A stretch of 64,000 nt of DNA from Shinella sp. XGS7. Lineage in GTDB: Bacteria > Pseudomonadota > Gammaproteobacteria > Burkholderiales > Burkholderiaceae_C. A program made the translations under genes and the position numbers. Positions 24,097 through 32,641 of the stretch are shown here, piece after piece. Under the pieces are notes generated by a model. The model saw only the letters and a list, made by a program, of their open reading frames with translations, ran no database searches and had not been told where the DNA came from. Position 1 is the first letter of the stretch, and the number at the start of each line of letters is the position of its first letter. Location: assembly GCF_020535565.1 (NCBI RefSeq), contig NZ_CP084758.1:1515501-1579500 (forward strand), in the 5' to 3' direction.

Positions 24097-27000
24097 TCAG
24101 GCCAGCTGGCGCCACTGGGCCATCAGGCCCTCCCACTTGGCGCGTGCCGCCACGAGATGGCGGTGCTTGACGTGGCCGTAGCCGCGGATCTCCTCGGGGA
24201 TGCGGGCGATCTCGCTGGCCAGGGCCAGGCGCTCGGCCGTCAGGCCCTTGGCCAGCACAGCCTCGATGCTGGCGCGGTACTCGCCGATCAGGGCACGCTC
24301 GCTGCGGCGCTCCTCGGTGCGGCCGAAGGGGTCGAAAGCCGTGCCACGCAGACCCTTGAGCTTGGCCAGCAGGGCAAAGCCCTGGCGCACCCAGGGACCG
24401 TAAGCCGACTTCAGCAGCTCGCCCTTCTCGTTCTTCTTGGCAAAGAGCGGCGGGGCCAGGTGGTGCACGATCTTGTAGTCGCCCTCGAACTGGGCGGCGA
24501 TCTTGTCGGCGAACTTGCGGTCGGTGTGCAGGCGCGCCACCTCGTACTCGTCCTTGTAGGCCATCAGCTTGAACAGATAGCGGGCCACGGCCTCGGTCAG
24601 GCGGGTGGAGCCCAGCGGCGCCTCGGCGGCGCGCACCTTCTCCACAAAGGCGCGGTACTGGGTGGCGTAGTCGGCGTTCTGGTAGTCGGTCAGGAACTCC
24701 ACGCGCTTGGCCAGCAGCTCGTCCACGCCGGGGCGCTTGACGATATTGATGACCTGCTGGGCGGCGAACAGGGACTTCACCGCAGCCAGGTCATGGGCGC
24801 AGCGGCGGCCCCATTCGAAGGCGGCCTTGTTGTTGTCGATCTGCACGCCGTTGAGCTCGATGGCGCGCATCAGGGCGGCATAGCTCAGCGGGATGCGGCC
24901 CTGCTGCCAGGCGTAGCCCAGCATCAGCGGGTTGGTGTAGAGCGAATCGCCCAGCAGCTTGACCGCCACCTCCTCGGCATCGAACAGGCCCAGGTGCTCG
25001 GAGCCCACGGCCTTGGCGATGGCGCTCTCGCAGGCGCCGCCCGGGAAGCTCCAGTCCGGGTTGTTCACCAGGGTGGCGGTGGGCGAGCCATGGGTGTTGA
25101 GCGCCACAAAGGTCCGGCCCTCGCGCATCACGGCCAGGGTGGTCTTGTTGGCGGCGACGATGGAGTCGCAGGCGATCACGAGATCGGCCTCGGCCGTGCC
25201 CACCTTGGTGCAGTGGATGGCGCTCTCTTCATTGGCGATCTGGATATGGCTCCAGGTGGCGCCGCCCTTCTGGGCCAGGCCGGCGGCGTCCTGCGTGATC
25301 ACGCCCTTGCCCTCCAGATGGGCCGCCATGCCCAGCAGCTGGCCGATGGTGATCACGCCCGTGCCGCCCACACCGGCCACCACGATGCCCCAGGCGCTCT
25401 CGGCGTTGGGGATGCGGGGCTGGGGCAGGGCGGGCAGGGCCGCGTCGAAGGGCGAGACGCGCTTGTCCTTCTTGGGCTTCTTCAGCTCGCCGCCCTCGAT
25501 GGTGACGAAGCTGGGGCAGAAGCCCTTCACGCAGCTGAAGTCCTTGTTGCAGGTGTTCTGGTTGATCTGGCGCTTGCGGCCGAACTCGGTCTCCAGCGGC
25601 TCCACCGACAGGCAGTTGGACTGCACCGAGCAGTCGCCGCAGCCCTCGCACACCAGCTCGTTGATCACGGTGCGCTTGGCCGGGTCCACCATCTTGCCGC
25701 GCTTGCGGCGGCGGCGCTTCTCGGTGGCGCAGGTCTGGTCGTAGATGATGACCGTCACGCCCGGGATCTCGCGGAACTGGCGCTGGATGGCGTCCAGCTC
25801 GTCGCGGTGGTGCACCGTGACGCCGCTGGCCAGGGCGCGGCCCATGTACTTCTCGGGCTCGTCGGTGACGATGACCAGCTTGGCCACGCCCTCCGAGATC
25901 AGGCTGTTCATGATCTGGGTGACCGAGTGGCCCTCGGGGCGCTCGCCCACCTGCTGGCCGCCGGTCATGGCCACGGCGTCGTTGTACAGCACCTTGTAGG
26001 TGATGTTCACGCCCGAGGCGATGCTCTGGCGGATGGCCAGGATGCCGCTGTGGAAGTAGGTGCCGTCACCCAGGTTGGAGAAGATGTGCTTCTCGGTGGT
26101 GAAGGGCGCCTGGCCCACCCAGGGCACGCCCTCGCCGCCCATCTGGGTGAAGGTGGCGGTGTTGCGGCCCGGCATCCAGGTCACCATGTAGTGGCAGCCG
26201 ATGCCGCCCACGGCGCGCGAGCCGTCGGGCACGCGGGTGCTGGTGTTGTGCGGGCAGCCCGAGCAGAACCAGGGCGTGCGATCGGCGCCGCCGGCGGTCT
26301 TCTCCTCGGCCTTGAGCGCGCTCTCCTTGGCATCGATCAGGGCCACCCGGGCGTCCAGGCGGGCCGCCACATCGGCGTCCACGCCCAGCTTCTTCAGGCG
26401 CTTGGCAATGGCGCGGGCGATGATGGCCGGGGTCAGGTCGGCCTGGGGGCGCAGCAGCCAGTGCTCGCTGGGGTTGGGCACGCTCCACTCGCCACCGTCG
26501 GCGTCGCCGGCATCGAACTTGCCCAGCACATTGGGCCGCACATCGGTGCGCCAGTTGTAGAGCTCCTCCTTGACCTGGTACTCGATGATCTGGCGCTTCT
26601 CTTCCACCACCAGGATCTCCTGCAGACCCTGGGCGAACTCGCGCGTGACCTGGGCCTCCAGCGGCCAGACCACATTGACCTTGTGCAGGCGGATGCCCAG
26701 ACGGCGACAGGTGGCGTCGTCCAGCCCCAGATCGTGCAGGGCCTGGCGGGTGTCGTTGTAGGCCTTGCCGCTGGCGATCAGGCCGAAGCGGTCGTTGGGG
26801 CTCTCGATGACGTTGTAGTTGAGCTTGTTGGCGCGGATATAGGCCAGGGCCGCATACCACTTGAAGTTCATCATCCGCGCTTCCTGTTCCAGCGGCGGAT
26901 CGGGCCAGCGGATGTGCAGGCCGCCCTCGGGCATCTGGAAGTCCTCGGGCAGGATGATGTTGACGCGGTCCGGGTCCACGCTCACCGAGGCGGAGGACTC

Positions 27001-27651
27001 CACGATCTCCTGAATGGTCTTCATGCCCGCCCACAGGCCGGAGAAGCGGCTCATGGCGAAGGCGTGCAGACCCATGTCCAGGATGTCCTGCACGCTGCTG
27101 GGGAAGAAGACCGGGAAGCCCACGGCCTTGAAGACGTGGTCGCTCTGGTGGGCGGCGGTGGAGCTCTTGGCGATGTGGTCGTCGCCGGCAATCGCGATCA
27201 CGCCGCCATGCTTGGCCGTGCCGGCCATATTGGCGTGCTTGAACACGTCGATGCAGCGGTCCACGCCCGGGCCCTTGCCGTACCAGAGGCCGAACACGCC
27301 GTCGAACTTGTTCTTCTCGGGGAAGAGGTCCAGCTGCTGCGTGCCCCACACGGCGGTGGCGCCCAGCTCCTCGTTCACGCCCGGCTGGAACACGATGTTC
27401 TGCTTGGCCAGATGCTTCTTGGCCGCCATCAGGGCCTGGTCGTAGCCGCCCAGGGGCGAGCCGCGGTAGCCCGAGATGAAGCCGGCGGTGTTGAGCCCGG
27501 CGATGGCGTCGCGCGTGCGCTGCAGCATGGGCAGGCGCACCAGGGCCTGCACGCCGCTCATGAAGGCGCGGCCGTGGTCCAGCGCATATTTGTCGTCCAG
27601 CGAGACCTTCTCAAGGGCGCGCAGGATGTGTTCGGGCAGCGGTGCATTCAT
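24097..27651 (-). CDS. Indolepyruvate:ferredoxin oxidoreductase, fused IorAB-type
   Basis: A 1184-residue fused enzyme that oxidatively decarboxylates aryl- or branched-chain 2-oxo acids (from aromatic amino-acid breakdown) to acyl-CoA, passing electrons to ferredoxin. The N-terminal pyrimidine-binding domain contains GYRGSPLGGYDQ. The thiamine-diphosphate domain shows GIGCHYMVTWMPGR and SNLGDGTYFHSG. The iron-sulfur segment near residues 665-710 has CEGCGDCSVQSNC and CNKDFSCVKGFC. The C-terminal third is the gamma-type domain (VAGVGGTGVITIGQLLG). The start at 27651 has AGGAG upstream; the frame's further 345-bp extension is not coding-like. It diverges from an Lrp/AsnC-type regulator that probably controls it. 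Confidence 0.95.
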   Translation of the reverse strand: MNAPLPEHILRALEKVSLDDKYALDHGRAFMSGVQALVRLPMLQRTRDAIAGLNTAGFISGYRGSPLGGYDQALMAAKKHLAKQNIVFQPGVNEELGATAVWGTQQLDLFPEKNKFDGVFGLWYGKGPGVDRCIDVFKHANMAGTAKHGGVIAIAGDDHIAKSSTAAHQSDHVFKAVGFPVFFPSSVQDILDMGLHAFAMSRFSGLWAGMKTIQEIVESSASVSVDPDRVNIILPEDFQMPEGGLHIRWPDPPLEQEARMMNFKWYAALAYIRANKLNYNVIESPNDRFGLIASGKAYNDTRQALHDLGLDDATCRRLGIRLHKVNVVWPLEAQVTREFAQGLQEILVVEEKRQIIEYQVKEELYNWRTDVRPNVLGKFDAGDADGGEWSVPNPSEHWLLRPQADLTPAIIARAIAKRLKKLGVDADVAARLDARVALIDAKESALKAEEKTAGGADRTPWFCSGCPHNTSTRVPDGSRAVGGIGCHYMVTWMPGRNTATFTQMGGEGVPWVGQAPFTTEKHIFSNLGDGTYFHSGILAIRQSIASGVNITYKVLYNDAVAMTGGQQVGERPEGHSVTQIMNSLISEGVAKLVIVTDEPEKYMGRALASGVTVHHRDELDAIQRQFREIPGVTVIIYDQTCATEKRRRRKRGKMVDPAKRTVINELVCEGCGDCSVQSNCLSVEPLETEFGRKRQINQNTCNKDFSCVKGFCPSFVTIEGGELKKPKKDKRVSPFDAALPALPQPRIPNAESAWGIVVAGVGGTGVITIGQLLGMAAHLEGKGVITQDAAGLAQKGGATWSHIQIANEESAIHCTKVGTAEADLVIACDSIVAANKTTLAVMREGRTFVALNTHGSPTATLVNNPDWSFPGGACESAIAKAVGSEHLGLFDAEEVAVKLLGDSLYTNPLMLGYAWQQGRIPLSYAALMRAIELNGVQIDNNKAAFEWGRRCAHDLAAVKSLFAAQQVINIVKRPGVDELLAKRVEFLTDYQNADYATQYRAFVEKVRAAEAPLGSTRLTEAVARYLFKLMAYKDEYEVARLHTDRKFADKIAAQFEGDYKIVHHLAPPLFAKKNEKGELLKSAYGPWVRQGFALLAKLKGLRGTAFDPFGRTEERRSERALIGEYRASIEAVLAKGLTAERLALASEIARIPEEIRGYGHVKHRHLVAARAKWEGLMAQWRQLA

Positions 27652-27912
27652 TGGCTTTGGGCTCCTGATGGGGCATCGACGCTTGCTGGGAGGGGCCGCT
27701 TGTGGCGGCCGGCCCGGTCGACAAAGTATGGGCGTTTTGCGGCATTCCTGCGCACCCGGTGCGCCGCGCCGGGCTTGTGGCCGGGCGTGAGGGGCGCAGC
27801 CCCGGGGCGCCGGTGGAAGAACCGGGACAACCCGCCGCGCAGTGTAGGGAAAGGGCCTCGCGCGGTGCTTTCTCGTTGACGCCAGATTCCGGGCTTCGGA
27901 GCAATAATCTTG

Positions 27913-27931
27913 CTCAAACAACCGCTTTGAG
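27913..27931. promoter_or_regulatory. Candidate Lrp/AsnC operator
   Basis: The inverted repeat CTCAAA-N7-TTTGAG lies in the lower-GC part of the 286-bp gap between the oxidoreductase and the Lrp-type gene, directly before the latter's TTG start. The position suits autorepression and control of the divergent oxidoreductase gene. The rest of the gap shows no clear element. Confidence 0.5.
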
Positions 27932-27937
27932 TCCGAA

Positions 27938-28498
27938 TTGGCTTCCAGAAAACCAGAACCAGGGAAAACCATTAGGTCTTCCGCCGCCGCTGCCACCCCC
28001 GGGGCCGAGGAGGGCGGCGAGGGCCTGGACCGCTATCACATCGCCATCCTGGCCGAGCTGCAGCGCGAGGCGCGCCTGTCCAATGCCGAGCTGGCCGCGC
28101 GCATCGGGCTCTCGGCCGCGCCCACCTGGCGGCGCGTGCGCTGGCTGGAGGAGCAGGGCTATATCACCGGCTACCGCGCCGAGATCGACCGCCGCAAAAT
28201 CGGCCTGGGCGTGCTGGCCTTTGTGCGGGTGGACACCGAGCGCAGCGCCGGCAGCGCCACGCGCGAGCTGGAGGCCGCCATCCGCGCCCTGCCCGAGGTG
28301 ATTGCCTGCCACTACATCTCGGGCGCCGGCACCTTCGAGCTGCAGGTCATGGCCACCGACCTCGATGCCTTCAGCCGCTTCTCCATCGACACCTTGCTGA
28401 ACCTGCCCAATGTGAAGGACATCCACACCAGCTTTTCGCTGGGCGAGGTCAAGGCCGGTGGCGCCCTGCCGCTGAGCCATCTGCGCGGCGGCGCTTGA
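27938..28498 (+). CDS. Lrp/AsnC-family transcriptional regulator
   Basis: A 186-residue regulator. After a non-conserved Ala/Gly-rich leader (about 30 residues), the Lrp helix-turn-helix is clear: LDRYHIAILAELQREARLSNAELAARIGLS with recognition helix APTWRRVRWLEEQG. The RAM ligand-binding domain follows, ending with PNVKDIHTSFSLGEVK. The start is uncertain: TTG at 27938 fits the frame and sits beside the inverted repeat, but no strong ribosome site is present and the conserved part begins near residue 30. It probably senses an amino acid or its 2-oxo acid and controls the divergent indolepyruvate oxidoreductase gene (inference from gene arrangement). Confidence 0.88.
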   Translation: MASRKPEPGKTIRSSAAAATPGAEEGGEGLDRYHIAILAELQREARLSNAELAARIGLSAAPTWRRVRWLEEQGYITGYRAEIDRRKIGLGVLAFVRVDTERSAGSATRELEAAIRALPEVIACHYISGAGTFELQVMATDLDAFSRFSIDTLLNLPNVKDIHTSFSLGEVKAGGALPLSHLRGGA

Positions 28499-28536
28499 TC
28501 GGGTAGGCTGGCGCACCCCATTGCCAGCGCCCCGCC

Positions 28537-29436
28537 ATGAGCTCCAGCGAACGTCTGCCCTCCCGCCACCTTTTGCTGGCCCTGGCCGTGGTGGCCATCT
28601 GGGGTAGCAATTTCGTGGTCATCAAGCTGGCCCTGGGCGCGCTGCCGCCCCTGCTCTTCGCCACCCTGCGCTTCGCCTTCGCCCTGCTGCCCGCGGTCTT
28701 CTTCCTGCCGCGCCCGGCCGTGCCCTGGGGCAATCTGGCGGCCTATGGCCTTTTGATCGGCGTGGGCCAGTTCGGCGTGCTCTATCTGGCCATGCGCGCC
28801 CACATCTCGCCGGGCCTGGCCTCCCTGGTGGTGCAGACCCAGGTCTTCTTCACCCTGCTGCTGGCCATGCGCGTGGCGCGCGAGCGTGTGCTGCCTTACC
28901 AGTGGGCGGGCTTGCTGCTGGCGGCCTCGGGCATTGCGGTGATCGCGGCCCACACCGATGGCAGCACCACGGTCACCGGCCTGCTGATGGTGCTGGGCGC
29001 CGCCTTCAGCTGGGCCTGCGGCAATCTGGTGGGCAAGCGCGCGGGCCGCGTGAACATGCTGGCCTATATGGTCTGGACCAGCCTCTTCGCCGTGCCGCCC
29101 CTGCTGCTGCTGAGCCTGCTGGTGGAGGGGCCGGCGGCCATCGCGGCCGGTCTGGGCGCCGCGGGCTGGGCCACCTGGGCGGCGGTGCTCTGGCAGGCCC
29201 TGGGCAATACCTTGTTCGGCTACGGCGTCTGGGGCTGGCTGCTGGCGCGGCATCCGGCCGCCTCGGTCGTGCCCCTGGCCCTGCTGGTGCCCGTCTTCGG
29301 CATGGGCAGCGCGGCCCTCTTCATGGGCGAGGCCCTGCCGGCCTGGAAGCTGGGCGCCGCGGCCCTGGTGCTGAGCGGCCTGGCCCTCAATCTGCTGTGG
29401 CCGCGCCTGCGCCCGCAGCGCGGAGCGGCCGCATGA
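28537..29436 (+). CDS. EamA/DMT-family transporter (RhaT/YdeD-like exporter)
   Basis: A 299-residue inner-membrane protein with ten hydrophobic segments arranged as two EamA repeats. The first repeat opens VVAIWGSNFVVIKLALG, the classic drug/metabolite transporter signature. The second contains GAAFSWACGNLVGKRAG and ends FMGEALPAWKLGAAALVLSGLAL. Relatives export cysteine, O-acetylserine or other amino-acid metabolites (YdeD/EamA); the substrate cannot be fixed here. The stop overlaps the ATG of the protease gene that follows (ATGA). It lies 38 bp after the Lrp-type gene, so Lrp control is possible. Confidence 0.92.
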   Translation: MSSSERLPSRHLLLALAVVAIWGSNFVVIKLALGALPPLLFATLRFAFALLPAVFFLPRPAVPWGNLAAYGLLIGVGQFGVLYLAMRAHISPGLASLVVQTQVFFTLLLAMRVARERVLPYQWAGLLLAASGIAVIAAHTDGSTTVTGLLMVLGAAFSWACGNLVGKRAGRVNMLAYMVWTSLFAVPPLLLLSLLVEGPAAIAAGLGAAGWATWAAVLWQALGNTLFGYGVWGWLLARHPAASVVPLALLVPVFGMGSAALFMGEALPAWKLGAAALVLSGLALNLLWPRLRPQRGAAA

Positions 29437-30107
29437 GGCGCGCGCTCGCGGCGCTGTTGCTGGCCGCGCTGGCGGGGCCAGTCCTGGCTCTGGACCCGCA
29501 AGGCCTGCGCGCGCAGGAGATCGCCAGCTGCCTGCCCGGCGAGCAGCAGCTCTGGCCGGATGGGCGGGACGGCCCCTCGGCCAGCGCCGCCTGGCTGTTC
29601 GAATATGAGCCCGCGGGCGCACCGGCCTGGCTGGCCCCGGCCGAGCTGCTGCGCAGCCTGGAGCGCGCGGCCCAGGCCTGGGCGCCCTGCGGCCTGCCCA
29701 TCCAGGTGCGGCTGGCCGATCCGGCACTGCGGCCCGATCCGGCCCAGGCCCGCGTGCGCGTGCTCTGGGACGATGCCGGCGCGCGCGGCGGTTTCGGCCT
29801 GGCCGATCTGGGGCAGCGTCGCCTCTCGCTGGGGGCGGCCGCCTTTGCCCTGCTGCGCGAGCGCAACCCGCGCCATCCGGCCGGCGAAACCCTGCAGATG
29901 ACCCTCTCGCACGAGATGGGGCATTTCCTGGGCCTGCTGGCGCATTCGCGGCGCTGCGTGGACGTGATGTCCTACTACCACGATGGCCGCGGCAACCGCT
30001 GCAGCGCCCGCGAGCCGGCCCTGATGAAGAGCTTCGTGGAGTACCGCTCCGGCCTGCCCACGGCCTGCGACATCCAGCGCTGCCGGGCGATCAACGGCCG
30101 GCGCTGA
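29433..30107 (+). CDS. Small secreted metzincin-like metalloprotease
   Basis: A 224-residue protein with a signal peptide (residues 1 to about 19, cleavage after VLA). It has a full metzincin zinc motif HEMGHFLGLLAH (His160, Glu161, His164, His171) and a following Met-turn candidate DVMSYY (Met179). Six Cys residues in the mature part suggest disulfides. This matches matrixin/astacin-like minimal proteases, though the overall sequence is not close to a named one. It is translationally coupled to the EamA exporter through an ATGA overlap, an odd partner for a protease. It converges on the flavin reductase gene, 20 bp away. Confidence 0.78.
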   Translation: MRRALAALLLAALAGPVLALDPQGLRAQEIASCLPGEQQLWPDGRDGPSASAAWLFEYEPAGAPAWLAPAELLRSLERAAQAWAPCGLPIQVRLADPALRPDPAQARVRVLWDDAGARGGFGLADLGQRRLSLGAAAFALLRERNPRHPAGETLQMTLSHEMGHFLGLLAHSRRCVDVMSYYHDGRGNRCSAREPALMKSFVEYRSGLPTACDIQRCRAINGRR

Positions 30108-30127
30108 GCAGGCTCAGGCCTCTGGCC

Positions 30128-30733
30128 TCAGGCCCCGGGCCGGCGCATCTTGAATTTCTCGCCCAGCTCGAAGTAGTCGGCCGGGCCGCCGCCGCGCAGG
30201 ATGGGGCGGGCGGCCGCGGTGTCGTACACACCGTCCACCAGCAGATGCTCGGCGATGTGCACACCCACCACCTCGCCCAGCGTGAGCCAGGCCTCGGTGG
30301 GGCTGCCATCGGCGCCCAGCAGGCGGATGATCTGGCTCACCCGGCACTCGAAGGCCACGGGGCTGGCGGCCACGCGCGGCACGCTCACCACGCGCGAGGG
30401 CGCGGTGGCCAGGCCGGCCAGGGCGAACTCATCCACCTCGGGCGCCACCATGGCGCTGCTGGCGTTCATGGCCTCGGCCAGCTCGCGCGTGGCCAGGTTC
30501 CAGACGAACTCGCCGGTGGCCTCGATATTGGCCAGCGTGTCCTTGCGGCTGGTGCTGGAAAAGCCGATCAGGGGCGGCGTGTAGTTGAAGGCGTTGAAGA
30601 AGCTGTAGGGCGCCAGGTTCAGCACACCGGCACCGTCGCGCGAGGCGATCCAGCCGATGGGGCGGGGCCCCACGATGGCATTGAAGGGGTCGTGCGGCAG
30701 GCCGTGGCCCAGGCGGGGTTCGTAGAAATGCAT
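30128..30733 (-). CDS. Flavin reductase-like FMN-binding protein
   Basis: A 201-residue protein of the flavin reductase-like (DIM6/NTAB, split-barrel) family. Hallmarks are PFNAIVGPRPIGWIASRD at the N-terminus and NLAPYSFFNAFNYTPPLIGFS, which binds the FMN phosphate. The late GEVVGVHIAEHLLVDG is also typical. Relatives supply reduced flavin or bind FMN of unknown purpose. The ATG at 30733 (MHFYEPRLGHG) is preferred over a TTG three codons upstream. It lies 57 bp downstream of the FAH-family gene on the same strand and may be co-transcribed with it. Confidence 0.88.
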   Translation of the reverse strand: MHFYEPRLGHGLPHDPFNAIVGPRPIGWIASRDGAGVLNLAPYSFFNAFNYTPPLIGFSSTSRKDTLANIEATGEFVWNLATRELAEAMNASSAMVAPEVDEFALAGLATAPSRVVSVPRVAASPVAFECRVSQIIRLLGADGSPTEAWLTLGEVVGVHIAEHLLVDGVYDTAAARPILRGGGPADYFELGEKFKMRRPGA

Positions 30734-30790
30734 GGCGGTCAATGAACTGCTCGGGCGCCCAGCCTACCGCAGGCCGCACTCGGGCCGCGC

Positions 30791-31576
30791 TCAGACCACG
30801 CGCAGGCTCAGCGCGGGCAGGCCCTCGATCTTCGCCAGCATCACATCGCCCCGCACGACCGGGCCCACGTTCTCGGGCGTGCCGCTGTAGATCAGATCGC
30901 CGGCCTTGAGCTCGAAGGCCTCGGAGAGCTTGCTGATCTGCTCGGCCACGCTCCAGATCATGTAGCTCAGGTCGGCGCTCTGCTTGAGCTGGCCATTGAC
31001 CGCCAACGAGATCGCGCCCTTGAGGAAGTGTCCGGTGGCGGCCAGCTTGTGGATGGGGCCGATGGGGGCCGAGAGGTCGAAGCTCTTGCCGATTTCCCAG
31101 GGCTTTTTCTGCTCGCCCATGGCGCGCTGCAGATCGCGCCGCGTCATGTCCAGGCCGATGGCGTAGCCATAGACATGCTGCAGGGCCTGATCGATGGGGA
31201 TGTTGCGGCCGCCGCTCTTGAGCGCGGCCACCAGCTCCACTTCGTAGTGGTAGTTCTGGGTCAGGGCGGGGTAGGGGTGGTCCACGGTCTGGCCGGGCGG
31301 CACGTACTGCACGGCGTCGCTGGGCTTCTGGAAGAAGAAGGGCGGCTCGCGTGTGGGGTCCGAGCCCATCTCGCGGGCATGGGCCGCGTAGTTGCGGCCT
31401 ATGCAGTAGATGCGGTGCACCGGGAAGACCTCGCTGGCGCCGGCAATCGGCACGGCGGGCACGGTCAGGGCAAAGGGCGCGGCCTGCGAGGGCGTGGCGC
31501 TGATGCTGGCGCAACCGGCGGCCAGCGCGCCGCCCAGGGCGGAGGAGGTGTTGATGAGCATGTGGCGACGGTCCAT
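30791..31576 (-). CDS. FAH-family hydrolase with export signal
   Basis: A 261-residue fumarylacetoacetate-hydrolase-fold protein, closest in motif to fumarylpyruvate hydrolases: RIYCIGRNYAAHAREMG, FFFQKPSDAV and the metal ligands in YEVELVAAL, plus the closing GDLIYSGTPENVGPV. Such enzymes split C-C bonds in gentisate-type pathways and are normally cytoplasmic. Here residues 1-35 look like an exported leader: RRHML, a hydrophobic run, then LAAGC, which could be a lipobox. The start at 31576 has AGGAG at 9 nt. Two explanations remain: a periplasmic lipoprotein, or a fortuitous N-terminal extension with the true start further downstream; the core begins near residue 55. Confidence 0.85.
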   Translation of the reverse strand: MDRRHMLINTSSALGGALAAGCASISATPSQAAPFALTVPAVPIAGASEVFPVHRIYCIGRNYAAHAREMGSDPTREPPFFFQKPSDAVQYVPPGQTVDHPYPALTQNYHYEVELVAALKSGGRNIPIDQALQHVYGYAIGLDMTRRDLQRAMGEQKKPWEIGKSFDLSAPIGPIHKLAATGHFLKGAISLAVNGQLKQSADLSYMIWSVAEQISKLSEAFELKAGDLIYSGTPENVGPVVRGDVMLAKIEGLPALSLRVV

Positions 31577-31649
31577 TCCAGGGTCTCCTGCGAGGGCTGT
31601 TCTTGTGCCCGTCAGCATCGGCCCTGGGCCGCCGCGCCACCAGGACGCA

Positions 31650-32576
31650 TCAACGCAGATCCTGGACGGAATTCAGGCGTGCCTCGCGCCAGGCGCTGGG
31701 GCTCTGGCCATGCCACTGGCGGAAGCGCCGCGCGAAATAGGCCTCGTCGGCAAAGCCGCATCGGCGCGCGATCTCGCCGATGCGCGCGCCGCTGCCCAGC
31801 AGCAGCTCCTGGGCCAGGGCCAGGCGGCGTTCGGTGAGCAGCTCGGTGAAGGTGCGGCCGGTTTCCTTCTTGATCAGGTGGGCCAGGTAGTTGGGCGAGA
31901 GGCAGGCCGCCTCGGCCGCGGCGCCCAGGGTGGGCTCGCCGGCCAGCTGCTCGCGCAGATAGCGCAGCACCCGGTCCAGCGCGGCGCGCCGGCTGCCCTG
32001 CTGGGCCTGGGCCGCGGCCAGGGCGCGCAGCTCGGCCTCCCAGCGCCGGCAGGTGAGGGCCAGCAGCTGCAGCAGGGCGCCGCGCAGCGCCAGCTCCGAG
32101 CCCAGGGCGCGCGCCGCGTTCTCGCGCTGCATCAGGTCCAGCAGGGCCTGCACGGGCTCGAACTCGGCGGGCGCGAACACAAAGTCAAGATGCTCCTGGA
32201 ACTGGAAGGGCGCCAGCTCCGGCGCCACGTTCAGGGGCACGTCCTCCAGGTCCAGCGGGTCCACCGCCAGCTCGGGGCGCAGGAAGCGCAGGCTGAAGTT
32301 CAGCACCAGCCACCGCGTGCCGGCCGGATGCGGCACCCAGTGCATGCGGTGCGGCAGCACAAAGCTCAGGGCGCGGGTGGGGAAGGGGCGCTGGGCGCTG
32401 CCGATGTGCTGCACGGTCTCACCCGCCAGATTCACCTGGATCTGGAAATACTCGTGCTTGTGCGGCTGGGTCAGCGGCGCACGGCGGGACTGGTCGCGGA
32501 TATCGAAATCCAGGTGCTCGGAGCGCTCGGCCATGCCGTAGAGGCGCACCCCGGCCTGGCGGGCGGTGGTGGACAT
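31650..32576 (-). CDS. AraC-family transcriptional regulator
   Basis: A 308-residue regulator. The N-terminal cupin-like sensing domain includes PHKHEYFQIQVNLAGE and RALSFVLPHRMHWVPHP. The C-terminal double helix-turn-helix (about 205-300) includes LGAAAEAACLSPNYLAHLIKKETG and the family signature IARRCGFADEAYFARRFRQWHGQSP. It lies 73 bp upstream of the FAH gene on the same strand and may control the FAH/flavin-reductase pair. It is divergent from the hypothetical exported protein. The inducer is not inferable. Confidence 0.93.
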   Translation of the reverse strand: MSTTARQAGVRLYGMAERSEHLDFDIRDQSRRAPLTQPHKHEYFQIQVNLAGETVQHIGSAQRPFPTRALSFVLPHRMHWVPHPAGTRWLVLNFSLRFLRPELAVDPLDLEDVPLNVAPELAPFQFQEHLDFVFAPAEFEPVQALLDLMQRENAARALGSELALRGALLQLLALTCRRWEAELRALAAAQAQQGSRRAALDRVLRYLREQLAGEPTLGAAAEAACLSPNYLAHLIKKETGRTFTELLTERRLALAQELLLGSGARIGEIARRCGFADEAYFARRFRQWHGQSPSAWREARLNSVQDLR

Positions 32577-32641
32577 GGCGCCATCCTGCCATGAGCGGCG
32601 CCTGCCCTCCCTCTGCCTCCCGCTCCCTGTATGCTGCGCCC

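Noticed and set aside
24073-27879. Very long open frame (over 1200 codons) on the plus strand opposite the indolepyruvate oxidoreductase gene
   Set aside because: It is a GC-rich mirror frame with His/Gly/Leu/Gln-rich nonsense and no domain pattern. The minus-strand protein is clearly the real one. The same applies to the long frames opposite the M16 peptidase (7198-11082) and the peptide-binding protein (35230-37905).
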